The notes beneath the pieces are model-generated. The model saw nothing but the letters and a program-made list of their open reading frames with translations, was not told the DNA's origin and did no database searches. DNA of 64,000 nucleotides from the NCBI GenBank assembly GCA_017893485.1, contig CM030362.1, positions 36,711,565 to 36,775,564 on the forward strand. Reading direction: 5' to 3'. The stretch is from Hemerocallis citrina (lineage: Eukaryota > Streptophyta > Magnoliopsida > Asparagales > Asphodelaceae). The position numbers and the translations under genes were made by a program. Below, piece by piece: positions 32,058-44,526 of this stretch (within the stretch, counting starts at the first letter, position 1; each line of letters opens with the position of its first letter).

Positions 32058-33381
32058 GGTGGCATCTGCTGTCAGCACAGAGTTGAGGAACCCAACGTTC
32101 GGCGACGGGAGGTTCTGACATTTGTGGGGACTGTTGTTGGAATGGTATGTACTGTTTGAAAGAATCCTTAGTGCTTTCTATGATCTCTATGTTTACAGAG
32201 CATATATTGTTCCTCGTATTTGATCATGTTATTTAGTACTTCCTCTTTGATTAACAGTGAAGTTGGAGTAGAGATGTTGTGTCAAATTCTTGGGCATTGA
32301 TGAGGTTAAGTACAATCGATTGTGATTTATGTTTTGGAATGAGTCGGAGAGAGGTTTAAACATAGGCCTTAAAGTTTAACTCAAAGAAGACTATAGATCT
32401 CGGAGGAAGATTAGTTGAACTTGGCCTAAGAGTGAGTGGATTTGTTTGAAGTTTTGCATGTAAGATGAGAAGTTTGATTTGAAGACATGCTCATTTAAGG
32501 TTTCTAGTGATGTAGGGGAAATTGCGATAGTACTATGGTAGAGCTTTTGATTGGCAATGAATAACCTTGTCCTTGAGTATACCAATCATGGCAATGATAT
32601 GTGAAAGGAAAATTTCTGAGTTAGCTACAATGCTAAATATATACGGGAAAAAAATAATTAAGAAAGCCCCTAACGCTTGCATTTTAAATCAAGAAACTCC
32701 CGAACGCTTTTTTTATATTTTATATATATCAATAAACCCCTTACTCCATTAACAACATGGAATTTCTTGATTAGGAGTGTAAACGTTAGGGGGTTTCTTG
32801 TTTAAAAATGCAAACTTTAGGGGGTTTCTTGATTAGAAAAAAATGGCAATTTTGTCATTTCCTAGACAGAATACAAAATTAACAAAAACAAACTAAATTC
32901 TGTTGGACAAAGGAACAAACAATCTTTCCTCATTTCTACAATTTCTTTTTTGTTATAGTTTGCTTAATTTATGTTATTGATTAGATTATGAGTTCCTGCC
33001 GTTTGTGCTTACCTTCTTAGGAAATGATGACAAGCTCTGGGCCATTCACAGGAAATGCCGCTGCTGCTGATCTGATTCAACGTAGACAGCAGTCTGAATT
33101 TTTATGTAAGACTCTGAACGTTATACTCTCATTTAGGTTAGTTCATATTTGTATTGTGTTGATGCTGTCTAATTTATCGTTGCAGCAAATATCAAGGGCA
33201 CTCTCAACACAGCCTTAGAAGTAAATCCCTTTTTCCTTATTGTATTTCTAAACTACTCATTTGAGGGCAATATCATTACTCTGGAGTTCATTAACAATGC
33301 TTTTGCTTTATGAAGGCAAATCCAGAGCTCCTACCATCAATTCTTACTCTAGCACTAAATGATGCTATAACTTATTACAAG
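32058..33381 (+). pseudogene. TL29 (APX4-like thylakoid lumen protein) fragment, four exons
   Basis: Four small exons encode the second half of the targeting peptide and the first 60 or so residues of the mature lumen protein. The captured introns are kept with intact splice sites. The rest of the peroxidase-like domain is missing. Confidence 0.8.
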
Positions 33382-33552
33382 GTCAGGGTGAATTCTGGGA
33401 AGAGTACTTAATTGTGTGAATTCTGGGAAGTTATATTGATCCTACTAAAGGTTTTGCCATTGAAAGATTAATTTATGAGTTTATGTTTATCACGGTATGT
33501 TAGTTGAGTGTTGGGTTTCTGAAATAAAGGTTCACTTTTCTTTTGGTTGCAG

Positions 33553-34600
33553 ATAATAGTGATTCAGCTCTCCATACACAACTCTGGATTGACCCCGCTG
33601 AAGAGTTCGTGCAGTACACACATGTTGGCAATGCTGTCGATTTTACCTTTGGCGTGAAGGAACTGAAGGTGGTGAGAAAGAACTTGATAATTGTTAGGTT
33701 TAAATGCATTTGAGATGAATAATAACCTAAGGAGTTTGAACAAGCCCTAACATACAACTGTAATACGAAACAACTTGATCTTTGAAGGAGCTCCAAATAA
33801 CTGATGTGGAACTAAAGAATAAGCAAAGCTTCCACTTTGTATAATGTTAGAACTCGTAACCCCAATTTGCACTATTCAGCTGAACTAATAGTTATGATGG
33901 TACTTTTAGCATGTCTACTTTAGTTTTACATCTATTTCTATGTGGTGCTTGGCTAATCTTCTTTACTCTTGTTTGAACCAAAGTAGGCATTTCTTTCATT
34001 TTGTGAAGGATGCGAAGTAGACATACACCTCTTTTTTGAGAAAGCGGGGGAGTAAGCCTCTAACAATCAAATTCTTTTTTAACGATTAAAATTATTGATA
34101 ACTCGTGATTAGTTATAATTTCCCCACTTGATGTGCAGACCTATCTTAATGGCTCCAAGATTCGGGTTTGACGACGGGTCAAATTCTGATTTTGATGCAA
34201 CTCTTGTTCTTGCTACTATGCTTGCCTCACAACTTACTGAGGTAAATACAACAGAACTACTAACAGATGCTTCAGGAACTCATGCTCAAGAAATCCGAGG
34301 AATTGGTTCTCAGTCAGAAAGAGCAAGACCTGGCATGACATCAGCAGGTTCTGACCACACGAAGATCTGGTCTGATCTTTCAGGTGCTTCTTAACAGAGT
34401 ATAACCTGATAATACTAGGTAGTAAATTTTCCAGTTTCATCTAACCTTCTTCTGTAAGCAGGGAGTGCTGCTAGAAGCTCTGATATTAACAAAGAGAGGC
34501 AAGCAAAGACAAAAGGGAATACAAATTCTGGAATGAGAAATTGCAAGCAAATGCCTGATATGTCAACGGCGCCACCTGCTAGACATGAAGAACCTGATAC
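33553..34600 (+). pseudogene. RAD9: RAD9 checkpoint-clamp fragment, at least four exons
   Basis: Exons at 33553-33668, 33987-34051, 34139-34383 and 34462-34600 encode LWIDPAEEFVQYTHVGNAVD, AFLSFCEGCEVDIHLFFEKAG and ILMAPRFGFDDGS...FDATLVLATML, characteristic of plant RAD9, a subunit of the 9-1-1 DNA damage clamp. The N-terminal part of RAD9 is missing. Splice sites are GT-AG. Captured in frame with itself but out of frame with the upstream TL29 exons. Confidence 0.82.
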
Positions 34601-35451
34601 GTATCCTGACATATCTTTTTATCTCTATTATAAGAGAAGTTAAATATTCAAGAAAATCGTTCATATTACAGGTGTTAAATGAACAATTACTGTCAAGGTA
34701 GGTTCAACACTATTAATGAAATTGGTTACAAACTGGGATATAAATGTAGCTAGAATTTTAAACTTTATGTGAGGGTAGGAGTTACTATTAGATTTTTCAA
34801 CCTATCTAGGTTTTGTGTTTCTTAAATATTTTTAATGGTACATGGAAAGAAATACGAGAGTGAGGTTGAATAGGGTCTCGGGATTAATCTGATACCATAA
34901 TTTGTCCCCCTATTGTTGAGTTCATTGTCATCTTATATTGATTTTTTATTTTTTTCAATTTTCTTAAATGTTAGTTGCTAATTTTGAAATCATTTTCCCT
35001 TTGATGTTTAACATGTTCTCTTTTAATCTTTTTTTGTATTTTTCAAATAGCTTTGGTGTTTTTAAAGATCCTGAAGCCTATGCTCTGTGTTCCTGCTTCT
35101 CTCTGCTCTCTACTTTTACCAAGATAATCACATGAGCTAATGCACATTAACAACATTTTTTTAGATATGCTTAAGTAACCAGAGCTGCGTTATAATGATA
35201 TATTATTCCAGATAACTAATGTATCAGTCAGTTGTTAGTGAAAAGTCACTTGCAAATAGACATTGGTTACATTTACCACTCCCATATTCAAGGAAGGCTT
35301 GCTAATGCAATTATATTCATCTTTGGCCTGGATCATGCTTTAGAACAGGGTGTAATTATCTATAATACTTTTTAAACAGTGCTTAAACCGGTATCTAAAC
35401 AGTTTGCAGTTTCATAAAAGTTGAAGATTGTGTGATTCAATTACTCTGCAG

Positions 35452-35825
35452 GTGGTCTGTTTATTGGCTGAACAGTTGCCGTGCTTCTAACTATGACTCT
35501 GGCAACATCAATGGTAGCTCGGGAAGGTCCAGTTCCCATGGCCGACCACCAGATCTGCTTGCAAGTTTGGTTAGCTGTTTCTCTTCTCAATGATGCTTTA
35601 GCACTTGCTGGTCAGGTTTGTCACTATCTTAGCTTTTTCGGTTGGTTTATATTATTTTTCTCTGAACAAAGTACTTTTGCACTTCCATATGTATACTCCC
35701 AAGTAATGTGAGGCTGTTGCAAGTAATCTATTTTTATTTGATATTGTACGTAACACAAACTGATGATGCAGTCCTCTTCTCGACTAGTCTCTCCTCTGAG
35801 TACTATCTGGCAACGACCACATTTG
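35452..35825 (+). pseudogene. MATE-family transporter fragment, two exons
   Basis: Exon 35452-35615 encodes VLLTMTLATSMVAREGPVPM and HQICLQVWLAVSLLNDALAL, the pattern of plastid-type MATE (DTX) transporters, with one in-frame TGA where an Arg or similar residue is expected. A second short exon at 35772-35825 follows through GT-AG sites and probably continues the same gene; this second part is less certain. Confidence 0.7.
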
Positions 35826-35935
35826 GTAGGCATCACTCCCATTATTTGAATGTGATAACCAAAAAGAATATTGACTATTTGTTGATGACCAAAGTTAGAT
35901 TTTTTTGCTTTGTTTTGTTTGTGAAGGGCTCTCAG

Positions 35936-36080
35936 CAAGCGAGAAATGATTGAACTCGCTCAAATTGCAGCCGAGTTTGTGTTTGCCGTCGATGAAGTGA
36001 AGAAGGCTGTTAAGGAGATTTGCAGGATGCTAAAAGAAGATTACTGCAAAGAGAATCAAGATCTGGTTGCCGTAAAATAA
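35936..36080 (+). pseudogene. Unidentified captured terminal exon
   Basis: After an AG acceptor, an open frame gives ALSKREMIELAQIAAEF and VFAVDEVKKAVKEICRML, ending with TAA at 36078-36080. It looks like the helical C-terminus of a real protein, but I do not recognise the family. Confidence 0.5.
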
Positions 36081-36409
36081 GAAAATTGTTAGTGTCGTAT
36101 TTCAAGTGAGGAGTCAATTGAATGTTATCTTATAATGCCATTGAATATGTTGATCGTAGTTTAAAGTATTGATTCTCATGTCTGCACACATGAATTCAAT
36201 TGTGTATCTGGTTATTAACTATTTTGTAATTTGACATGGTTGTAATACTTCATTAATTTTTAATATGATTGAAGTTTAATTTTATCTAATTTTGTTTCAT
36301 AAATACATTTATCTATTTAATTGTGTAGTTTGTTTATAATTGAATTAATATTATAAAAGAAAATATTAAATTATCATACGCGTAATTAATAAGAAAAAAA
36401 TTTGTATAG

Positions 36410-36740
36410 AGCGATGGGTATATATTTAAATATTTGGATCCGAAAACCATCACTAAAACCTATAGCAATGGAGTTTCAACCGTGGGTATAGGAAAGCAAG
36501 TGGTGTCCTTAAAACCTATACCAACGGATACGAAACCGTGGGTATAACACCGATACCTATACCAACGGGTGAAAAAACCGTCGCTATAGGCTATAGTGAC
36601 GGCATTTTGCCGTGGTGATAGCTAATTAAAAACGACGGAAAAATATGTCCGTTGGTATAGGTTTTACGGGCTATACCTACGGTTTTTTGCGCTATACCGA
36701 CGGTTTTTTGCTGTCACTATATGTCAAATTCCTTGTAGTG
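36410..36740. repeat. Right subterminal repeats of the CACTA element
   Basis: Short words such as ACCGTGGGTATA, CTATACCAACGG, and CCGTCGCTATAG recur in both orientations. Such arrays are where CACTA transposases bind. Confidence 0.75.
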
Positions 36741-37679
36741 GTCGGTTTGGATTTAAAAAAAAAAATAAACTGGGAGGGGGTTACAAAAAAATAGTTCGGA
36801 TTTACTATATTGGTATATTTATGTAGGGATGGCATCAGGGCCGGGCTGGCCCGGGACCGGCCTGGCCCGGCCCGGCCCCCCTCCAACCCGGGCATGGCCC
36901 CTAATCGGCCCCCTGCCTCGCGGTTAGGGCCGGTCGCCATTTTCCCAAGAAAAGCCCGGTCAAGCCCGGCCCGCTCGAGGCCCGGGACCGGTTGAACCGG
37001 CCCGCCCGGGCTCGGGCCGGGCCGGGCCGACCGTTGCAGAAATTTTTTATTTTTGAGAAAACAAAAATTTAAATTACAAAACTACCCCCCAACGGATTTA
37101 TAACGGCTAGTTTTGGGGGGTACTTTAGGAAATCAAAAAAATGGCATTTTCTATAAATACTATACCATTCCTTTCATTTCTCTTCACCAATTCACTCAAA
37201 TATCTCATTCTCTCTACTATTTCTCCAATTAACAACAACAATTTGGTGATCAACACTCTCTCAAGTGATCAAGATCAAATTTTCTACATTTTGAAGGAAG
37301 GAAATCAACAACAATCAAGTGATCAACTCATCAACATTCAACAACAACAATCAATACTACTTCTACTCATAGCTCTCAAGTCTCAACTTTGTTACGGTAT
37401 TTTAGTATAATTTTAATTTGTAGAATTAACATAGCATCCGTTTTCATTATTCTCATATAATTTATGTTTTCTTGATCTTCTTCCTCTCATTTTTTTTAGA
37501 TTTTATTTTTAATTTTGGTAAAGTGGTAAAAGAAACATACACTACTCACTAACTAGTTCTTGATATTGTTGTTAATTTATAATTGAGATAGATTGTTGTT
37601 TATTTTTAATTATTAGTTGTCATACATTTAGTTGTTGTTTTCTATATAATTTTTACATACACTAGTTTTTCATAGTTAA

Positions 37680-40600
37680 ATGGCCTCTAATCGATCACGC
37701 GGTGGTGGTAGGCATAACAGTCAAGAATCTACTAGTCATCACATCCCTTCCATTCCTAACCAATATATAGATAGTGAAGAAACATTTATTAATTATGATA
37801 GTTTTCCCGATTTGAATGAAACACACTCAAATCCTACAGAAATAGAAGATCATATAGAACCACAACCATCGGAACAAAGTCCTTCTCTAAATTCAAGGAA
37901 AACGAGAGGGACTACATCGGAAGTACACAATTTTTTCAATTTTGTCCCTTCACAAAATAATAAGAGTGTAGGACTTAAAATATGTAAGAAGGGTCAAACT
38001 CCATATAAGTTTAAAGTAGGATCGGGCACGGGTACACTTCAACGTCACTTAAACAAATATCAACCACAATTTTTGAAAGATAACCTCACACAACAAACAA
38101 TACATCCTAAAACCGGTCAAGTAGATAGTCATACATATGATCACGATCACGTTCGTAAGGGAATCGCTAAATTAGTAATTAGGGGTGAATTGCCATATTC
38201 GTTTGGTGAACAAAAATATGTAGAGGATTTTGTACAAACCACCTTCAACCCCCCTTTTAAAAAAATTGCTAGGAATGTTGTTAAGGGTGATTGCAAATTA
38301 GTTTACAATGAGAGTAAGGATTTTTTGATAGCAACACTAAAATCACTAAACACTAGAGTTTCATTGACATCGGATGGATGGATAGGAGTAAACGGGGTTC
38401 CAATGATGTGTGTAACATGTCATTAGATAGATTCGGATTGGTTACTTCAAAAGAGAATAATTTCCTTTAGATATATTAGGTACCCACATAAGGGTGAAAT
38501 TATAGCCACACACATTATGGAAGCATGCAATAATTTTTTTATTTATGATAAAGTGTTTGCTATTGGTTTTGATAATGCATCCAATAACACTAAGGCAATT
38601 GAGAGTTTAAAATTTACTTTAGATCATGTGGAACCCGAAATTTTTCATGTTAGGTGTGCTTGTCACATTTTAAATCTTTGTGTGCAAGATGCACTAAAAT
38701 ATGGAAATGATAAACTAGAAGCTATGAGAGATTGTGTTCATTACATTACAATGAGTGGTCCAATTTATCAAGCTTTTCATGATTGGTGTAAACTTAGGGG
38801 CATTGTATGTAGACGTTTTCTTAAAGATGTACGACATCGTTGGAATTCTACCTTTAAATTATTAGGTGTTGTTCTTCATTATCATTTTAATCTTAAAGAT
38901 TTTTGTGTCGCAATGGGTATGCAAAATTGTATGTTAGATGCTGATTTTTGGTTTTTTGCCGATAGTTTATATAAATTTTTACAACATTTTAAAGATGCAA
39001 CTTTGCAATTTTAGAAAACATATACATCTACATCTAGTGGTATTTTACTTGAAATTGTGACTATGATGACAACAATTAAAGATTTGCAAAATGACCCTTT
39101 TATTGGAGATATGGTTAATGCGGCATATGTTAAATTTTTGAAATATTTTCATCCAATTCCTCTGTTATATTGTGTAGCTAGTATAATGAATCCTATGATT
39201 AAATTAGAATGTACAAAAAATTTAATTGAAATTTTCTACACTTATGCCCCACACGATGCAATACTATATTTTGATCATGTTGCTTTTACTCGTAAATTTG
39301 AGAATGTTTTGACTAGGTTATATGATTCTTATGATAGGATTTATTCAACTAATATTATTCAAACACAAACACAAAATGTTCAATCTTCTTCTTCTTCTTC
39401 CTCCATATTAGCAAAAGGAAAGAGTCAAGCTAGTATTGGTGTTTTAAATCTTATTAAATCAAAAAAGGCAAGAACCAATTCACCTAATGTAACGCCCCGA
39501 AATTTCAAATAAGGATAAACTCGGGATTTCACAGGATCTTTACTTCACTTCGTACAATTTTACAAGGAATTTAAAACTTTTTCAATAACAATACATCAGA
39601 GTTCAATTACAACTTGGTTTTACACAGCGGAAGAATGAAATTTACAATAAAACATTTCCAACATCTTTGAAATAAAACAGCATCAGCATATCCACTTTAT
39701 AGCTCCATGAATGGTCCTTTACCTGCATGTCAATCTGTGGGCACGTCAGTTATTTACAACTGACGAAATGTTATACACGGCTATCCTCTCTATGCCGGGA
39801 ATAGTATAACGATCTCATACTTTAACAAAACACAAAAAAGATTGAATGAACAAATAAAGTGTCAAAAGTGATTATTCTAAATATAAGTGTATGTCATGCC
39901 TTAATGCCTAATGCACACAATTCTACACTAGGATGACACTAATGCACACTTGTTCGGATTCTATGCATCCCATACTACATAGGTCCGAGGGCAAGTGCCT
40001 ACGTTTTTCACAATACAGGGCTCGATCCCTCGCCATGAAAACTACCCGGTAGCAAAACAAAGTTCAGACTATTCCACGAATGTGAATCCCAGCCTTGGAG
40101 TCCACCGCCAGCTGTTATAACAGATTCCACATCGTACGAACCGTCCCGTATGTGACCCTCCAGCCCAATATATATATATATATACATTGGAGACGGTAAC
40201 ACAAAAATCCATCCGTCCGACTACTCAAGATCCCGGAGTCCACCGCTGACCCGTCCTCATAGTTCCAGACTAAAATATAATAATCCGTCTTCCACAGGGC
40301 AACCTCAGTCCACTAACTGGGTCTATAGTCTTGGAGTCCACCAACGACTATATAGAGCACCCCACTTACGTTTCCTTAAGTTTACTACATCTTCACTTAT
40401 GTGCCTAAATTTTCCTAAGTTCAAGACATGAATAATTTACATTCAAAGAATTAGTCTTACCTCCCACCGGACTTAATCAACAAATACGAGATAGCTCCAC
40501 GGCCATATCTCCAAATCATTTCTCAAATCCTTTCTTTCAATAATGCCGGTACCGAGGTCTTACTAACTCTAAATCATAAACTTTCATGTACAAAAAAACA

Positions 40601-43600
40601 TGGGTATTCACACCCTTTCTTAATCATGTCTTAAACTTATATAATTTCTTCTTTCAACTTAATCACAATTAATCATAGTCTCATCATTATTCATGATCTA
40701 GTCATCCGTTCACATTCTTTATAAGCAAAGGAATAATTTCTTTTAAGAACACAATTCTATCACATGAGATTTCATAATAAAATCAAGCCATTATAATGTC
40801 TCACTTTACTTAGAATATTCTTCGAACAAATAAGAGTAAAATTCTCTTCAAGAAAATCACTTCACAAAAGTAATACTTTACATTTCTTCTTAAAACATAT
40901 AAACCTTGTAGTAAATATGAAGACTACATTATACAATGCACAAGTAGCCGAACAACTAGTTTGCTACAGTTTGCTTGGGTACATAGGCCAAATATTTTCG
41001 AAAGTGGACCAGTTGTGGACTAACTTTGGTAAATATTTTCAAAAGTGGACCAGTCGGGTAAATATTTTCCACGGTGGATCAGTTTCGGGAATTATTTTCT
41101 TTTTACCCTTAACATATTAAAACACAAAAATATTTTAAAAGAGTGGCCAAAGGTTTCGAACCCAAGACCAGTAAGCAACCAACCCCCTCCACTAGCCAAT
41201 AGTCCATGTGGACTTTGCTGTCAAAGAGTCCTACCGAAATATTCAAATGCAAACTTTTCATTATCGGTTTCATTTAAATAAAACCCACAATATAAGTTAC
41301 AACCATCAAGTTTCGAACCTGGCCTGACCAAGAAGCAACGCAAGGCCAACCCAATAGGCCAAGTACGCACATCAACTTATAGAGAAGTCGAGTGGGTTTT
41401 ATTCCAATTTTATGATGTTTCATCATTTTCATAAAACTTAGTTTTTCTCTTTTAATCAAAACTTACATTAGTCTACAAGTGATTATTATAAACTGAGATT
41501 TATTACCAACAGAAACTTATGGATTATAAAAATTTCATATTTGATAATAGATCTAATTTCAAAATCATTCATTTTAATCAACTAGAAAATTTGTGTTCTC
41601 TTGCAACAAATTATTTGTAATCTATGCATGCTCATTTTATTTTACAAACACTTCTTTTTAAAAGAAAATTCTCTTCAAAATATTTCTAAAATTACTAGTT
41701 TTTATATATGTACATTAGCATGCAAACTACAAATTTCTCTTCTCATTTGCAAGCAACAAGACCAATACTTTGCTCTTTAAACAATTGTTAACATTTCTAT
41801 CACTTAACATATATGAAAACATGAATTTATCTTCTAATTTTCATATCAAAACTCTACTACTATTTAGGCATGCAACCCCTACAATTAGAAAGTATAGGAT
41901 CACTAATTAACACAATGTTAATCTATTTGTCAACATAGCACGAAATATCTTTATTCATCACATCACATTAATCTACTTTACTCATTTATCAAAATTTAGC
42001 ATGCTCAACTATGAACTAGAAAGCACAAAGATCACCCACCTCAATGAAGTTTGACTAATGAAGGGAAGAGCACCACTTCTAGATCCAATGTCCTCCTAGA
42101 TCTTCTCCTCCTAGCAATGGCCACCAAGTACAAACTTTTTTCTCTCTTTCTTTTATTCTTTTCCTCTTTTCTTTCTCTCTTGCTTCTCTTTTCTTTTCTT
42201 TATTTTATTTTTGGTGTGAAAAAGAATGAGGAATGAGTTGCTATTTATAGGACAATGCTAGGGACTATATTGCATAAATTCACAACCTAATAAATCCTCT
42301 TTTTAATTCTCACCTCTTCACATTTCATAACTCCCCTAACTCCTCACTTTTTATCTTCCCACTTCTTCAAAAACCCAACTCCCATAACTCTTCACATGCT
42401 AAAACCCCCTCCCGGATTACCAAAAGACACCCGGTCACTACACTACCCGGCTCACACAGCACACTTGTGCTGTGCATGAACCCGTGCCATTCCTATTCAA
42501 CTTTTAACTAATCAAATAAATCCACTCATCCCCATTTTACTTATACTTACCGTGGGCCCCATCTTCACCATCACACTTCAACTTCTTCACATATAAAACA
42601 GCCCACTTTATGCATTCAACTTATACACAAACAAACAGCCCACTTATATATTATATATATATATAATACACTATATATTATATACTACTATTTTTCTATA
42701 TATATAATACACTACATATATTATATTCCATATACCATAATATTAAGTAAAAATTAGTTTAACTAAAATTTTTAATGCAAAAATAAATGTGCATACATTT
42801 TATAAAATTCATTTCGAGAAAGGATACGCTCAAACGTGTTCGCCGGAAACAAACACGTGCGTCGCACGTAAAATATCAAAATGCGAAATTTGACTTTATC
42901 AATGAAAAATTATTACATATAATCGAAAACAATATAAGAAAAATATATTTACTAATTTTATGTATTTCATGATGAAATCACTGCACGTAGAAAGTACGTG
43001 CAATATACGTGCAGAAAATCGAAAAATGCATTTTAATCAAAATAAGGGGAAAATAAAATTTTGTTTTATAAAATAGATTTAAATACATAAAAATAAATAA
43101 TTTAGACCTATAGAAAATATTATACGTAGTGGTGGAAACACGTGCATCAAAATACGTAAAAAGCACGTAAATTCCAGGGATTGAAATATTATATTTTAGT
43201 TGACTAAAATCAATACGGAAAATGTATAATTAGTACGAATCCAAAATATGTAGTGAAATACATTACAAAATATACGTGCGTAACACCCAGGGGCAAAATT
43301 GAAATTTCTAATTTTGCGGGGGTGTTACACCTAATGAGTTGAATTGGTATAATGCACAAAGTGCAGTTGAAGATGTAGAAGATATGTTACAATTTTGGAA
43401 GACTAATGAAGCAATTTTTAATATTCTTTCTCGTATGGCTAAAGATCTGCTAACAACACCGGTGTCAACTGTTGCATCGGAAAGTGCTTTTTCTCTTGGT
43501 GGCAGGATAATGAGCCCGAGCAGGAACCGATTGACAGCCAAAAATTTGGAGATGCTAGTATGCGCCGAAGATTGGATGAAAGCGGAAGAGATGACCTAAG

Positions 43601-43650
43601 ACTTACTTGAAGCACAAGCTGAAGGTGGATCAACAAGTAGCGATGAATGA
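37680..43650 (+). pseudogene. hAT transposase, split by an inserted LTR, with in-frame stops
   Basis: One frame runs from ATG 37680 to 39489 and resumes at 43337 directly after the LTR. The N-terminal part has a degenerate BED zinc finger (about codons 90-140; LKICKKGQTPYKF...TLQRHLNKY). The RNase H-like core includes LTSDGWIGVNGVPMM and CACHILNLCVQDAL. The C-terminal dimerisation domain reads TPVSTVASESAFSLGGRI and LEMLVCAEDWMK. TAG stops at 38424-38426 and 39012-39014 and a TAA at 43597-43599 break the frame, whose original end is probably TGA at 43648-43650. The enzyme would have moved the element by cut and paste; it is inactive now. Confidence 0.85.
39488..43329 (-). mobile_element. Large solo LTR (3.84 kb, Ty3/gypsy chromovirus-like), TSD CCTAA
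   Basis: It starts TGTAACGCCCCG and ends GGGGGTGTTACA, and CCTAA flanks it at 39483-39487 and 43330-43334. There is no internal coding region and no gene longer than about 90 codons. On the minus strand a TATA box (CTATAAATAG, about 42236-42246) points leftward, so the LTR is probably oriented on the minus strand with about 1.1 kb of U3. The long LTR and the TGTAACACCCC start fit Tekay/Del-type chromoviruses; this family name is inference. Confidence 0.75.
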
Positions 43651-44157
43651 ACGATTACATTTAGTTAATTTATATTAAAATGTTGTTCAATTAATTGTAA
43701 TTAATTGGGAAATTTAGAGTGATGAGATTCTATATTTAGGTTAAGTTGAAGTGCACGACAATAGTCCAATGCCTTCTCTTCAATCTAAGTAGAGACCATC
43801 TCGATCTTTAAATTCAAATAATTCCGTTGATTTGTAATTTGATGATTTGATCAAAATAGACAAATTTGTATGAATTTTATTCATGTACTTAATTTTGTTC
43901 AAGAAGTTCAAATTTATTTAATCATGTACTTTATTTATTCATGTACTTCAATTATTTATGAAATTTTATTCTTTGCAATTGTTATGAAATTACAAATCCA
44001 TATACTTGTTCTTTAACAATACTTTTTTAAAAAAAAAAATCCCTATACAAGGGCCAGGCCCGCGTTGGGAGAAGCCCGACCCGGGTTAGCCCGGGACCGG
44101 TCAAAACCCGGTCAAACCCGGCCCGGCCCGGCCCGAATGGCCCGAATGCCATTCCTA

Positions 44158-44526
44158 AGTTTATGGGGTTTTTTTTTTCTAATTTAGCCCTGTAAAAAAG
44201 TTCCAAAATCAAAATATAGTTGGCACATGCACACTGAAGTGGTCTCCAGAAAAAATAAAAAAGTTATTGCGGACGATCTTCATTAATCCCTTTGTCAGTT
44301 GCATCATTTGAAATCAAGGCCTTTACTTTTCTCTTTTCAGGAGGAAGTTAAAATATGTCAATTAAGATAAATTCGACTGCATATGCATCATGAAATATTA
44401 TAGATTAGATGGCATATAGAAAAATTATTGTCTACGTTTAGAAGATGAAAACGCTAGAATGAAATAAACGTATTACTACATCTAGAAAATGAAGATTACA
44501 AAGAAGGCCACGGATATAGTTGCATA
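44158..44526. other. Spacer between the hAT and the Copia element, no gene seen
   Basis: It is AT-rich and without recognisable element ends. Confidence 0.5.

Larger units (their letters stand above)
31673..33657 (+). pseudogene. Chimeric FTSZ1-TL29 reading frame captured in the CACTA element
   Basis: Exon 1 (31673-31954) encodes an FTSZ1-like start: a Ser/Pro-rich chloroplast transit peptide, then MDSARIKVVGVGGGGNNATN, the first part of the FtsZ GTPase fold. It is followed by TL29-like exons at 32058-32144, 33021-33105, 33186-33220 and 33316-33381. These give RRREVLTFVGTVVGM (a twin-arginine lumen signal) and ADLIQRRQQSEF...LLPSILTLALNDAITYYK, as in the thylakoid lumen 29 kDa protein (APX4). 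All junctions are GT-AG and the frame stays open for 185 codons. The next exon (33553, from RAD9) is read out of frame and ends at TGA 33655-33657. It may be transcribed as a fused product; both parents are truncated, so normal function is unlikely. Confidence 0.8.
31485..36740. mobile_element. Gene-capturing non-autonomous CACTA element, TSD GTC
   Basis: The ends are CACTACAAGAAATTTG and its near-complement CAAATTCCTTGTAGTG, flanked by GTC at 31482-31484 and 36741-36743. This fits the CACTA ends and 3-bp duplication of the En/Spm superfamily. Subterminal repeats with ACCGTGGGTATA, CTATAC-CAACGG and similar words lie at both ends (about 31500-31600 and 36410-36735). No CACTA transposase is present. 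The interior consists of exon-intron pieces of at least four host genes, all on the plus strand. Confidence 0.92.
36824..44157 (+). mobile_element. Decayed hAT transposon interrupted by a solo LTR
   Basis: The left end TAGGGATGGCATCAGGGCCGGG and the right end (complement) TAGGAATGGCATTCGGGCC are GC-rich hAT-type termini, followed by dense CCCGG repeats at both ends. Flanking 8-mers TATTTATG (36816-36823) and AGTTTATG (44158-44165) agree at six of eight positions. A hAT transposase with three in-frame stops is inside, and a 3.8 kb LTR splits it. Confidence 0.85.

Noticed and set aside
39481..43336. MULE insertion with a 9-bp duplication CACCTAATG
   Set aside because: The 9-bp repeat is CA + CCTAA + TG, which is better read as LTR ends TG...CA with a 5-bp duplication; there is no long TIR and no transposase.
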